64,000 nt of DNA from Marchantia polymorpha subsp. ruderalis (lineage: Eukaryota; Streptophyta; Marchantiopsida; Marchantiales; Marchantiaceae), in the NCBI GenBank assembly GCA_037833965.1, contig AP031355.1, forward strand, positions 4,427,501 to 4,491,500, given 5' to 3'. Shown here piece after piece: positions 53,395-64,000 of this stretch (the stretch's first letter is position 1; every line of letters starts with the position of its first letter). A program made the translations under genes and the position numbers. The notes under the pieces were generated by a model. It saw only the letters and a program-made list of their open reading frames with translations, made no database searches and was not told where the DNA came from.

Positions 53395-53980
53395 CTGTCA
53401 ACAGAACAGGTAGATTACATATTATGTTGGTGATATGCAATCAAAACAGTTCAGTAGCAAGGAATGATCTAGTAATCATACACTCAAAATGGCACATAAA
53501 ACACCATCTGCTATTGTGGTTGAATTTTTCAGTTAGTTTCTGGATAACGCAGGGATGACTTTCCAAATAAAAGTGAACCGTACATACACTTCACAGTTGT
53601 CGCCATTTTGTCAAAATTGCTGAACCTCATTTGAGGATAGAAACTTTGTCTGACAATTAGACAGAATCATGAAACCAATTACCTTCCCCAAAAGTGATGG
53701 ATGTGCATGGATTGCAGACACGCCCCAGGAGAATCCAGGTTTGTAATGCATTGAGCTGGGGCAAGTCTTCTACGGAGATTGTTATGCAAGCTTAGCTGGT
53801 TGGAGAACCAGAATTCCTTCCCTTAAATCTCAATCTTCGGCGACGGCTAGTCGAATCATAAACACCCCGTGAAGCAACAAAAACATCTTCTCATCCTTTT
53901 CCACATTGAGATGAAACAAGTGGAATATTCATCGGAGAAAGCGAAACTCATGAAAGGCTATTACTTCCAAGACATCTTAA

Positions 53981-54560
53981 TTACCCTAAATCCACCGTTT
54001 CAATGGCCACAGAAGTTCCTTGCTCCAAGAACCGCTGTGTCCATTGAAATTTCCAACACAATAATCTGGACGAAGAGTTCGGTAGCATAAACCCCGCTCC
54101 TTCTCTCAAAGCCGGGACGACATGAAATTTCTTGGCCTCCTGGCAATCGCAACGCATAAGCTTGAATCCAAGAGACCACTCCCCAAATCGAACTGCAAGC
54201 CCCGGACAACCGCTCATTGAGCTCCTCTTCATTGACACCATCCATCTTTGAGCAACGAAACTTCTCTGCTCCAATTGTGTTCCGAGGGTGCTGGGGAGTG
54301 CACGAAGGTCGAATCTGTTAGTTTCCAGCAAGAGGTTCTGACTGCAAACTAGGGTGGTGTGATTTCCCATCATAGAGATCGCTGCAAAGTTTATCCATGG
54401 TGACGGACTCGCGATTTTGGTCCGGTCCCTACCTTGCTTCGAGACACCATCGACAGAATAAAACCTCAGGGGACGACATTCATCGGAAATAGGGAGAGTT
54501 GAGTACAGATCTGGAAATAAGATTCCACTTGTTGTCCAGTGGACGGAGACTTCCTCGGGA
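53981..54560 (-). other. Unassigned open frame, about 190 codons, possible gene relic
   Basis: One frame stays open from about 54560 down to 53981. It includes IPSTYRIPEEVSVHW, FPDLYSTLPISDECRPLRFY and TLVCSQNLLLETNRFDLRAL, and an overlapping frame also looks protein-like (NERLSGACSSIWGVVSWIQA). The composition is protein-like, but I do not recognise a family. The tone is reminiscent of the variable region of plant F-box proteins, a weak impression. No start or splice structure is convincing. Confidence 0.3.
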
Positions 54561-57500
54561 ATGCGGTAGGTTGATGGAATAAGCTCCCCAACATTATATT
54601 TCTATCATTATACTATCTCGATTCAATTTCCGGTGGCACCAAGTATGAGGTTAATAATGTATACTACAGTGACACGTATCATCATCAGTGGTAGCATTCT
54701 GTAAGATATGATACAGTTCGCCATTCAGTGACTTTGTGTTCATTCATATGTCTCAAAGTTGTGGTAGTGAAGGCTACCTTCCCATTGGAGGTGCCGATTT
54801 ATAGATGATTAGTAGTTTAGATTCAAATAATTATCTTTATCCTTTATTACGCTTTTTCATAAATTGATAAATTTATTCTTAATGATATTATGAGATAAAA
54901 GAAATAATACATATGTATATGTATGTGGTGTTTGAATTTATATGGCTCTCGTCCGGTTCGAGCAAAATTCTGGCCCTCGGCCATCGTTACTGGTGCAGTG
55001 TCTTCGTGCGCATATATCACGAAGCTTGTGTCTCATTCCGACTGTTTGTTTCTCGTTGCAATTTGGGGAGAGAAGATGATGGACGGATACATCGAAGTTA
55101 GCTTTACTTGGTGGGCACGGAGAACTGCCACTGCGGGATTGTTGGTGTGCGTTTTCTTAATCGTTCTGATAACTTGGTGAATGTCTCGATTCTAACATTC
55201 TCGATTATTTTCGGAGTCAGGGTGACGTATAGTGCCCTATTAATTCGATGGCCGGACTGCGGCATCATCAACCCATCGCACGCCAAGTTCTCGTAGCCTG
55301 AATCATCAGGAACGTCATGCACTTTCGAGAGGTGTATCGATGGAATGTGCCAGTGCGGAACTGGCGTCTTTCTTGAAAGCGAGGCATTTTGAAATGCAAA
55401 CAAGCAGGAATACAGCATTCCCGAGGAACAATGTGGCAATACAGACCTCGATCCGCTCTTGCGCTTGTGGCAACCAGGCCGTGCTGAACTAGTTCACAGA
55501 GACCCTCTGGTGAGCCTCTCCTTATGATGTAATAGCTTTGAGTCATTAGTGCGTATGTGGATATGTGCGCTCCAGGTTCATAAGATTCTCAGCGGTCCAG
55601 AAACATGAGCCGAACCATTAAAGAAATCGATGGTAAAGCTGGATAGTTCGATCGGACATGTAAAAATCATCTATCCGCAATTGTGTACGACGAGATGAAC
55701 AAGCTGTGCACGTGAAGACTAGATGCTTCAGAAAATGCATCATCTTCCTTTCGTAAACTCTGCTCACGGCAGCATTTGCGTATTGTTCGGGCATATGGTC
55801 ACATCTTGGTCGAGTTCATCGATAAACTCAGAAGTAAGAGAGAGCTGTAGAGATGTGAAAAGTACCTGGAATGTATTTGGTGTGTTCTAGGTTATACCTA
55901 TTCTGTCTTCTCTGCCATTGGCTCACAAATTTATTTTAGACAAGGTTCTTACTTTCTCTCATCGAGCCCTCCCTCCCTCCGCTTGCTGTACAAAATTGCA
56001 GTCTTGGGCACAACAACTTTTCCGTTTTTCACAACCTTGATGTGCCAAGAGACCCACTCTTTCGAAGTTGACGAGTTTTGTTTGAAAATTCAGTGAGCGT
56101 CAGATAATCTTGATACTTGAGAAGGTATCTCCAAATTAAGTTGATGAGGTGCTATGACACAGAAGACTAGATAGAGACTAGCAGTTGGCTGACCTGAACA
56201 TTGAGCATCCATCATCTTCAAACCAGCTGCCGATCGTTGATCATTGCCATGATCACTGATCGACCTTATCGCCCATAACGACTGTGAGTCTCCAGCTCGT
56301 TTTCGAAGCTCAAAACGCGACAAGCTTGAGACCAACGCTCACTTTGAAAGTACTCCTAACCGGTTTTCAAGAGATTCTGCAGGTTCTGGACATATGGACA
56401 TCTAAAGCTGTCCTCACATGGACAAGCAAGCTTGAAGCCTTCGGGGCGCTGCAAAAAGCCAGTCCTTATGAAGCACTTGAGAATTCAGTACCACTGGATT
56501 AGTCATGTCTGTGTCAGTATTATGTCATGACTCTAACGACGTATTCAGGTTTATCTGCTTTAGTTCTCTTTTCTCTAAACCTGTCGGGCAGGTTGACAAT
56601 TTCAGAGCGGAGAGTTGCAGTTTATGACTATTGTTAAAGTCAAATATTTGGAATTTCGATTGTTAGAGCGGTAACTTTGAGTCGTGTAGTATAGAAGAGG
56701 ACAGTCAGTCAGTAGTCAAAGACAGAAGATTCAACTCCATCAATTTGGCAACTTTCATCGCTGACTCAACATGCAGCGAAATCCTCCTGTTGCACTTCAA
56801 AGCCGGACTCAAGTAGATTGAAATTCTTGCAGATGATTCGCACGACGCCCGTAGTTAAGGAGAAAGACATAAAATCATCAATTCAAATGGTTACATCGAT
56901 CGGATTTTCATCATGTACTGTTGTAAAAGTTAAGAAGACGGCTGCATGAACGTTACTATAAGTACCATTCATGCAGGCGAGCGAGCAGCGACCGGACATG
57001 CGGTCACCGTCAGTAAAATTCTGATGGCTGTAGCCTGAATTCTTGTGGTACATTTAGACGGAGATCTCCGCCGGGCGCAAGGTTAGGACACTCTATTCTA
57101 CACAGTTCCCTTTTCTCTTGTCTCGTGACTACGTACCAGCTCCTGAACTGCTGTTCTTGGGTCAGGAGTCGGCCCGCTATAGAGTTTCAAAGCGAATAGC
57201 AGAAATCATTCAGTCTTGGTATCAAATCCATGGCTTGACGCATGTCTGCTTCAGCTCGGTTCAATTCTGTCGAAGTGCGCCGCCAAGTGCGCTTCGATTT
57301 ACATCTGTGGGCTTTGCAGACTCTTAATAACCTTCGACACTGGACGAGGGCTGACGCTGCCCAGATTTACTCCATATCATATTGCGAAGGTACCTGAGGT
57401 TCCCTCCTGATCCAAGCCTTTCACGATTTCTTACAAGTTTTGGAAGATTTTATGCTCGCTCGCCTGATGTCTTCATCCTGGTCGCTATACTCGAAAATTC

Positions 57501-58378
57501 AATCAATCCTGCACCACTCGTATCAAATCTTTTGAGAAACCTGTAAAGGGATGGAGAGGCAATTCTTCCAATTTGTTCCAAAATGCAGCCGAGTCTATTT
57601 TCTCACAGGGAAATTGCGGCTTCCGGTTCAACAACGAGACAGAATGAAATCCGTCGTTCGCTTAGGAGGACGATTTTGATGTAAGTTTGCCAGTCAGTGA
57701 TCATACAAGGTTGATGAATTCCCACAGCGATCGACCATACACATCATGACAGTACTGTACCTCAATGCGATCAATAAATGGTACGAATTAAAATAATTCA
57801 TGATATATTATTCACCGTGGTGTACAATTAGTAAGCGAAAAGATAAGAAAAGGCGTTTTTCACAAGATCGCGTAATATTCCAGGTCTTCGTCTTAGATCT
57901 ACGGCGTGGATTGGAGAGGCCGTAAAATTTTCAAAATCTAGGGTCAGGATCATAACAATCGGCGGTCGAGATTGCTGATCCATGCGATGGATCATGCAGC
58001 ACCTTTTCGGGTGTCTTTTCGGGCTTATGACCTTTCGGACATCGGATCTTCGTCGATAGTCAGGAAGTCCGAAACGGACACCTCAATTCTCATCGACTCA
58101 TTCAATTCCGACAGATAGAGGCTTGGTCTGAGGGCATTCGTCCGGGCACATTCTCTAGACTAAGTCCAAATATCTGTCGGAAAATGATCGCTCTTATCGG
58201 TGCCTGAATTGACATATTGTTGAGTGACACGCCAGCGTAAAAAGAATTTCTCATACATATATATAAAAAAATTATTTTAAGAAGATGACGATAAAATGGA
58301 ATAAATAATTGAACAAAATGACTAAACGATAAAAATTGTCAATCGCATGGAGCTCGAATATACACACTATAATAAAAA
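54561..58378. other. Intergenic region upstream of the kinase pair
   Basis: No supported gene. Frames near 54.9-55.5 kb overlap on both strands and lack motifs. A minus-strand run at about 58.06-58.18 kb reads like protein (MRIEVSVSDFLTIDEDP) but is only about 40 codons. The last 150 bp before 58379 are AT-rich and probably contain the promoter and 5' UTR of the first kinase gene. Confidence 0.5.
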
Positions 58379-59822
58379 ATGGCGCACTTTCCAATACCAC
58401 CCCCACCATCACCACCATCACCCCCACGATATATGGACGCAAGTGATCCGGACCAGGTAACTCAATCCTATGGCATTGTTGAAGAAAATAAGGGGGGAGG
58501 AAATGGGAAAATCATTCACTCTTAATTTAGATCCTTAGATGAGTTTGGCCCCGCCACCTTCGCCGCCTAGATCCATCGTCAGTGCAGCGATGAGAATGAA
58601 TACCTTAAATGTCAGACTCGAGTGTCGAACGAATCATCTGTAGAGGTTTGGTTCGATCGCCCAAATGATCGAGGAGATCATGGAAAATGGACTAGTTGTA
58701 AATCTGAGTTTTGTGCCATGTGGTTCTCGCATTTGCTTTCCTGCTCACGAGTCCATCTCAGGCATTCAGTAATTTAGAGTGTCTGTCGAATGGAGAATAA
58801 ATAAATGCCAAATAGCTGCCAAAAAAGGTAATACTGATAAAAATGACGAATTTGGAAACTTCCAGCGTGTACCAAGCAGAGGAGCTCTCATGGGCCGAAA
58901 TAGAAATAAGCCCCGCTTAATGATAAAGCAGCTTTCGAACGACAATGAAATCCATGACCACTATACAACCCTGCAATTATTGGGCAGGGGCGGAGAAGAC
59001 CTTGCGAGGACTTTCGACGTTAGATTGGTGAGACACAAACGGATCCGATGTGCAATGAAGGTCCAATCGCTTGTGCCGGACTCGGACGAGGACGAGATCG
59101 AAGAGGACGCTGAAGGACGTGTGATGAATGAAATTCAAATCTTGAACAACGTACTTCCTCCTCACAAGCACATAGTCGAGCTCCGCGATATCCTTCTAGG
59201 TGTAGAGAAATTCTTCATCGTCACCGAACGATGTGCCTCAAATGATTTGGTAGAGTTTTACCCAACTGCCAACAACACCAGAGCGCGCAACATCTTTAAG
59301 CAATTAGTCGAAACCGTCCAATTCATGCACGACTATGGAGTGGTGCATTACGATTTGAAAGCGCAGAACGTTCTGTTCGACACGACGCTCATGAGGGACA
59401 TCAAGATCATAGACTTCAATAAAGCCAGGTATTACCGAGACCTGGCCACCAAGACCTATAATAATTTTAATCCGGACCGATATTATTGGAGCGATCGCCA
59501 CAATTTTAGACCGGGTGATCCTTACAAGCAGACATTGCCAGATATCAGACAGTTGGGCAATATTCTCTATAGCATGTTGGCCGGCACCGAGGTCCAACTC
59601 GGTGTGGACGATTTCTATGAGACGGACGACCTGCCCGAGGTTAGAACGCAGGTCTTCAGCAGTGAGGCCATTCATTTGTTAAGTCTGATTGGACCTTCCA
59701 AATGGTTAATTCCTAACCCCGGGCCCCGGTCCGCGCTTAGGTTAACCAATAATATGCGTCTTGAGCCCGTCACTCCTGTGCCGGGCACTCGAGAGATTCT
59801 TCAGCATCCTTGGATTGCTTGA
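58379..59822 (+). CDS. Divergent protein-kinase-like protein, about 357 aa (DFN variant)
   Basis: Proposed exons are 58379-58456 (Pro-rich, 26 codons), 58539-58577 (Pro-rich, less certain) and 58866-59822 (kinase domain, acceptor CTTCCAG). The domain runs from LLGRGGEDLARTF through AMKV (ATP lysine), NEIQIL (helix-C Glu), VVHYDLKAQNVLF (catalytic Asp and Asn), IIDFNKARYY (DFG changed to DFN at 59412-59420) to REILQHPWI. The Gly loop lacks its third glycine. There is no APE motif after the activation segment. The Arg before the catalytic Asp is Tyr, so it is a non-RD kinase. An acidic insert (DSDEDEIEEDAEG) follows strand 3. It may be a weak kinase or a pseudokinase. It is the tandem partner of the gene at 62.3 kb. 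I do not recognise the family; it is not a receptor-like kinase. Confidence 0.8.
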
Positions 59823-62256
59823 ACGACATCATTTGTTGCTCTCATCTTCGTAGATATCTCGTCCTCTGATTTCATCCGATCCGATGCCAGCGGAAAATCT
59901 TCCAGGTAAAGCGGGTAATGCATAGTTGCAACCATTTTTCACCATATGTCGTCCAACACTAGAATCACATTCATGTAAATAAATATAATTATTTATGCAT
60001 GATAATCTGGATATTCAAATGCAAATTTACAGCTGTGTTGAATCTCACAAACTATTGTCAAAGTAATTACAACGCTAGGAATGTAATGTAGATGCTCAAA
60101 TATCACTGAAATTGAACAAATTTTGAGAAACCGTTCCTGAATGTACTAAAAATGTAGCAGATTTTTCCATGTCACTTGAAACTACTAGCCAAAATCACCC
60201 AAAAGATATGCATTATTTACATGACGTGAAATAGACCTAAAAGGAATATGTATGAATAAGTAATCATAAATGTATACACATATTTTTTTTAACTCTAAAA
60301 CTATTGAGATCTTAATGGATCAGTTTAAAATTTGATTAAAAGGGCATGTTCTTATAAAAGAAGATATACCTCATCCAACTAAGTCGTTAAATTCACAATC
60401 CAGGGGTTTTGGTTTCTGAAAATTTTGGTTGAAACTACACTAGATTAGTAAATCATTCAAAGCATATTGTAAAATTTATTTCTTAAGTATTTTTATATCT
60501 ACGACATAGACATCATGATAAACCATTTACTATCACAAAGTAAAAGTGTGTACTGTAACAAAAATAAAATTTATAGTTTATGTTCTTTTTTCAAATACTC
60601 CTATCATTGCAAAAGACCTTAATGAAAAAGAGTTTTGGTTTATTTTATTGTATTCTAACTTAACTGTTGTACTTTTTACCATTATAGATATGCTGAAATC
60701 TCACATGCTACATACGTATTTTCGAAAAATGAACTTATAAAATCATCTAAAAAACTAAATAAAAAAATTTATTGAATTGTAGCTTATGAAAGAAAAATAT
60801 TTTCTTGAATTGATCATCATTATTAATAAATTTAATTTAAAGAAATAACCTCAAGATTTCACCTGTACATCTGGTATTTATTAAATGAATCGTATACTTC
60901 GGTAAGAAGATACTCATAATGAGTGAAAATTCTTCATTCCTTATTTTTTTATTTTTATCTTATTCTTATTACACAAAGAATACTAATGTAGTACTTGTGA
61001 TTAACTTAATGAACCAATATAATGACGTTGAGTGCATCAAATTTTGAACACAAATTCAGTTTTTATTTACATATCGTCATATTAATATCGAAAAAATAAT
61101 CATTTTTCTTATTATACCAGTAAAAGATGTTGAGTTTCAATTGAAATAATTATACTTTCTTGGTTTATATGAAAAGAACAGAAAGTAGGGTTTCATAATT
61201 GGTATTTGGAAAACATTGACAAAGTTTGTTGGCATTTTCGTCTTATTTTTCCCTTATATAGAGTCAGGAGGTTCATTTTAGGAATTTAAGGTTACTTCAC
61301 CATTCTTAATCGTAAATACCGACTGCAAGATCATTGCAAGTATTCTTATATTTCTAGTCTAAACTCTTGCTCTCCTTCAAAAGTGCAATATATACTTCAT
61401 CTTTATAAGAGAATCTATTTTCTGGTATAAATTTTCACTTTGTAACTAGAATTTTTTTTATGTTGAAGAAATTAGTAAATTTTCATCGTTCGTATCATCT
61501 TCTGTTTTTGCATGAAAAAAGAAGATTTGTAAATCCGAAAACTTCGGATTTACAAATCTTTTCAAAAATGAAAATTTTCATTTTTGAGCTAGAATAGTTC
61601 AAGTAATCAATAGCGTATCAGAAATCCTTCAAGAAAGACAAAGACTTGAAGACTTTTACATCTTGTTCTTATTGTTATATATAACCAATCTCTTCAACTT
61701 TGATCTTTTTTCATATGCATTTGAAGTGTACCGTTTGGAAATTTTGGTAAACAGACTTAAACTTTGAAAAAAAAATTTGCAACCGTCCAACATACTGTTT
61801 TACCGTTTGATCTAACATGAAGGAAATAAGTGATTAGGGTCCTGATGCCGTCTGTACCATGAAAAGACACATCTTTTCAGGCTATCTACGGACCAGATTG
61901 AGTTTATCTGAGGTCTAAACAAGTTGATCCACGTCCATGTTTAAGCTTGGTATATGTCAATGACTTCAAATATTGTGAAGGTTTGTGGCTATTCAATCAT
62001 CTTCTCTAGAGATGTAGTCCGTAAATCATGAGAGACTCAACTTCATACTTTGATTACAAGAATCCTTCCGTTCACCATCTCTAGCTTTCTGATTCACATT
62101 CTGATCTTTTCAATAAATAACACATTTTTTCACTTCCTATTTGGTCGTGTTTCAATCTCCTTTGACATGATTCAAAAGAAAAATTGTAAAACTGTAACAA
62201 TTGCGTCGTCTGTAACATTGACGTTACGTCACATCAACTGGAGTTCAATGTAATAA
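59823..62256. other. AT-rich spacer between the kinase genes
   Basis: No gene is seen. The sequence is strongly AT-rich and contains the adjacent hairpins at 61522-61587. Confidence 0.65.
61522..61587. repeat. Two adjacent perfect hairpins
   Basis: Arms 61522-61539 and 61543-61560 (18 bp) are exact complements with a 3-base loop. Directly next to it, 61562-61587 is a 26-bp perfect palindrome of AT-rich sequence. No coding sequence overlaps. Confidence 0.9.
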
Positions 62257-63605
62257 ATGGCGGACGGGAGATATCCGATAGATCACCGAACCGAAAGAGA
62301 CAATCGCCCACATAGTCCTGATAGTCCGACACGTCACCGAAATCGAGAGGTAATTTCTCCAGAGGACTTCTTTGTTTTGAGGTTTCCGTCAGTTCATTAA
62401 CGGGCGAATTTTAATAACGACGCAATTTTCTCTGCCGTAGAGAAAATAATGCCCCTGAAAGCAATACGACGTGTGCTGATTTATTCTATGTCAGTCTGAG
62501 GCCGTCAGCATAGTAGATAAGTGGCCATTTATGATGATGCTGAATCTCAATGTAATTGCGAGCGAAACGCAAAAGCACGATATCGTGCCGAGTATCTTCT
62601 GATTCGGAATTTCCCATCATCGACTGTTGATGTTTGGGTCAAAATGATGAAATTGACTCGTAAAACTTTCGTGCAAACCAGTCGCCGGAAGATCGTCGGG
62701 AACCAAGTAATGATCCCGGACCTCTGGGTCGAAACGAAATTCAGCCCTATCTTCTATTAAAGCAGCTAAGCGATGACACAGAAATTACAAATTATTACAC
62801 ACAAATCAGAGAACTCGGTCAGGGTTCGTATGGAAAAATCTACGAAGTTCAACAGAGAGAGAATCCAAGGATCAGATTAGCTTTAAAAGTGCAACCAAAA
62901 GCTCTTGCAAATCCAACTCAGGGCGGAGACGTACAGGGAAGATTGGATCGCCACCTGAAGCGGATGTATCATGAAATAATAATATTAAACAGAATACTGC
63001 CTCCTCACAAACACATTCTTCAAATAAAGGACATTCTCATAGGTCCAAACACCATCAACCTCGTCACGGAATTATGTTCGACCCAAACCTTGAAGGACTT
63101 TTTTCCAGGTGCCACGAATGCCACCGCAGCCAGAATCTTCAAACAACTGGCCACCACAGTTCACTTTATACATCAGCACGGAGTCGTGCATAATGATTTG
63201 AAATCGGTCAATGTCCTCTTTGCCAGTGCTGGGATGCGAGACATCAAGATCATAGACTTCGGCATATCGGCTTATTATGAAACCATGGCCACCAGGACAT
63301 ACCACAATTTCAATCCACGCAGCTGGTTCGCAGAGGAAGAATTACGTCAGGCCGGTGATGGATATGCGTCGCCATTCGGAGACGTCGAGCAATTGGGCAA
63401 TCTTTTGCATTGCATGTTGAGTGGCAGAGATATAGACCCTACGGACTGGACCGATCCGGAACCGGACCCCGAGCCCAGGACAGACATATTTGACGACAAT
63501 GCGCTCCATTTGTTTGGCCTCATAGGGCCCTACGAACATCGCGCTGATCCGAGCGCTCGGCTTCCTGAATTGGAACAGATCCTCCAACATCCTTGGCTTC
63601 GATGA
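62257..63605 (+). CDS. Divergent protein kinase, 338 aa (tandem paralog)
   Basis: Exon 1 (62257-62349) encodes 31 residues rich in Arg, Asp, His and Pro. Exon 2 (62682-63605, acceptor AAACCAG) continues in phase. The kinase domain starts LLLKQLSDDTEITNYY and has a canonical Gly loop (GQGSYG), ALKV lysine, helix-C Glu in YHEIIIL, VVHNDLKSVNVLF with catalytic Asp and Asn, an intact DFG (IIDFGISAYY) and ends LEQILQHPWL. The HRD Arg is Asn (non-RD), and no APE motif follows the activation segment, which reads TYHNFNPRSWF. All ATP and catalytic residues are present, so activity is plausible. The closest relative in view is the gene at 58.4 kb, sharing the exon plan, PPHKH, MRDIKIIDF and YNNFNP/YHNFNP blocks. 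The CAMK-like end (HPW) is the only hint of group. Targets are unknown. Confidence 0.85.
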
Positions 63606-64000
63606 GTTTCTGCAGATTTTTGCTTTCCTAATAAAATGTCTCAACATTGTCTGTAATTTTTGCAACAGGATGCTCTTCAAATCACCAAACATACAGCCTA
63701 ATGCCAGAATAAAATAAAATAATATACCTAACGAACAACCTTAGTACCTTGATTTCTAACATGGTTGACTTCAATTTCAGACCATCTTGAACCATACCAA
63801 ATGTTCGACTCTAACATCTCTAACCATCTCCAATTTCTTTCAATTACGCTTTTTTTCTCACGTCATACAAGTTTACATCATCATGAAGTATATTAGCATA
63901 TGATGAAATTTTTGCTCTTTTCTTTTGTGAAAACTTTAACTAGCTTTTCTTGCAATATGTATCTTATTTTTCATCAATATTTATATTTTTTTTTTAATTC
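63606..64000. other. 3' flank of the second kinase gene
   Basis: AT-rich sequence with AATAAAAT-type strings at about 63630 and 63707 that could serve as polyadenylation signals. Nothing else is seen before the window ends. Confidence 0.5.

Overview
The window looks like nuclear DNA of a land plant. The genes have short exons joined by GT-AG introns. There are two class III (secretory plant) peroxidases, a Ty1/copia retrotransposon primed by initiator-Met tRNA, telo-box motifs upstream of a cytosolic ribosomal protein gene, plant-type tRNA-Ser genes, and long AT-rich gene-poor stretches. The compact genes and the mix of conserved single genes with unfamiliar ones suggest a bryophyte, perhaps a liverwort. 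That last step is inference, and nothing here fixes the species.

Layout. 0-1.3 kb: 3' exons of a RING E3 ligase with SUMO-interacting motifs (RNF4/STUbL-like), whose intron carries a perfect 18-bp-arm hairpin. 1.3-6.2 kb: no firm gene. 6.2-10.4 kb: a decayed 4.17-kb Ty1/copia element on the minus strand. 10.4-16.7 kb: gene-poor. 16.7-17.6 kb: a three-exon organelle-type J-domain protein (minus). 18.1-20.1 kb: a GC-rich island with unassigned open frames. 20.1-29.9 kb: an AT-rich desert with a 79-bp near-palindrome and a foldback element. 30.0-32.3 kb: RPS18 (minus) and LSM6 (plus) head to head over about 490 bp. 36.4-36.7 kb: two identical tRNA-Ser(GCT) genes in inverted orientation. 38.1-47.0 kb: two 322-residue class III peroxidases (minus) with identical exon lengths. 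51.5-53.4 kb: an exon-by-exon relic of the ER lectin OS-9 with four disabling lesions. 54.0-54.6 kb: an unassigned open frame. 58.4-63.6 kb: two tandem, divergent protein-kinase-like genes of a family I do not recognise.

The genes do not form one pathway. RPS18 and LSM6 are housekeeping genes for translation and for RNA processing and decay. The peroxidases act in the wall or apoplast. The J protein is probably a plastid co-chaperone. The RING protein probably links SUMO to ubiquitin. The strongest leads are the kinase pair, the OS-9 pseudogene, the inverted tRNA pair and the two large perfect hairpins. All exon boundaries were read by eye from the sequence and conserved protein motifs, with no transcript data.
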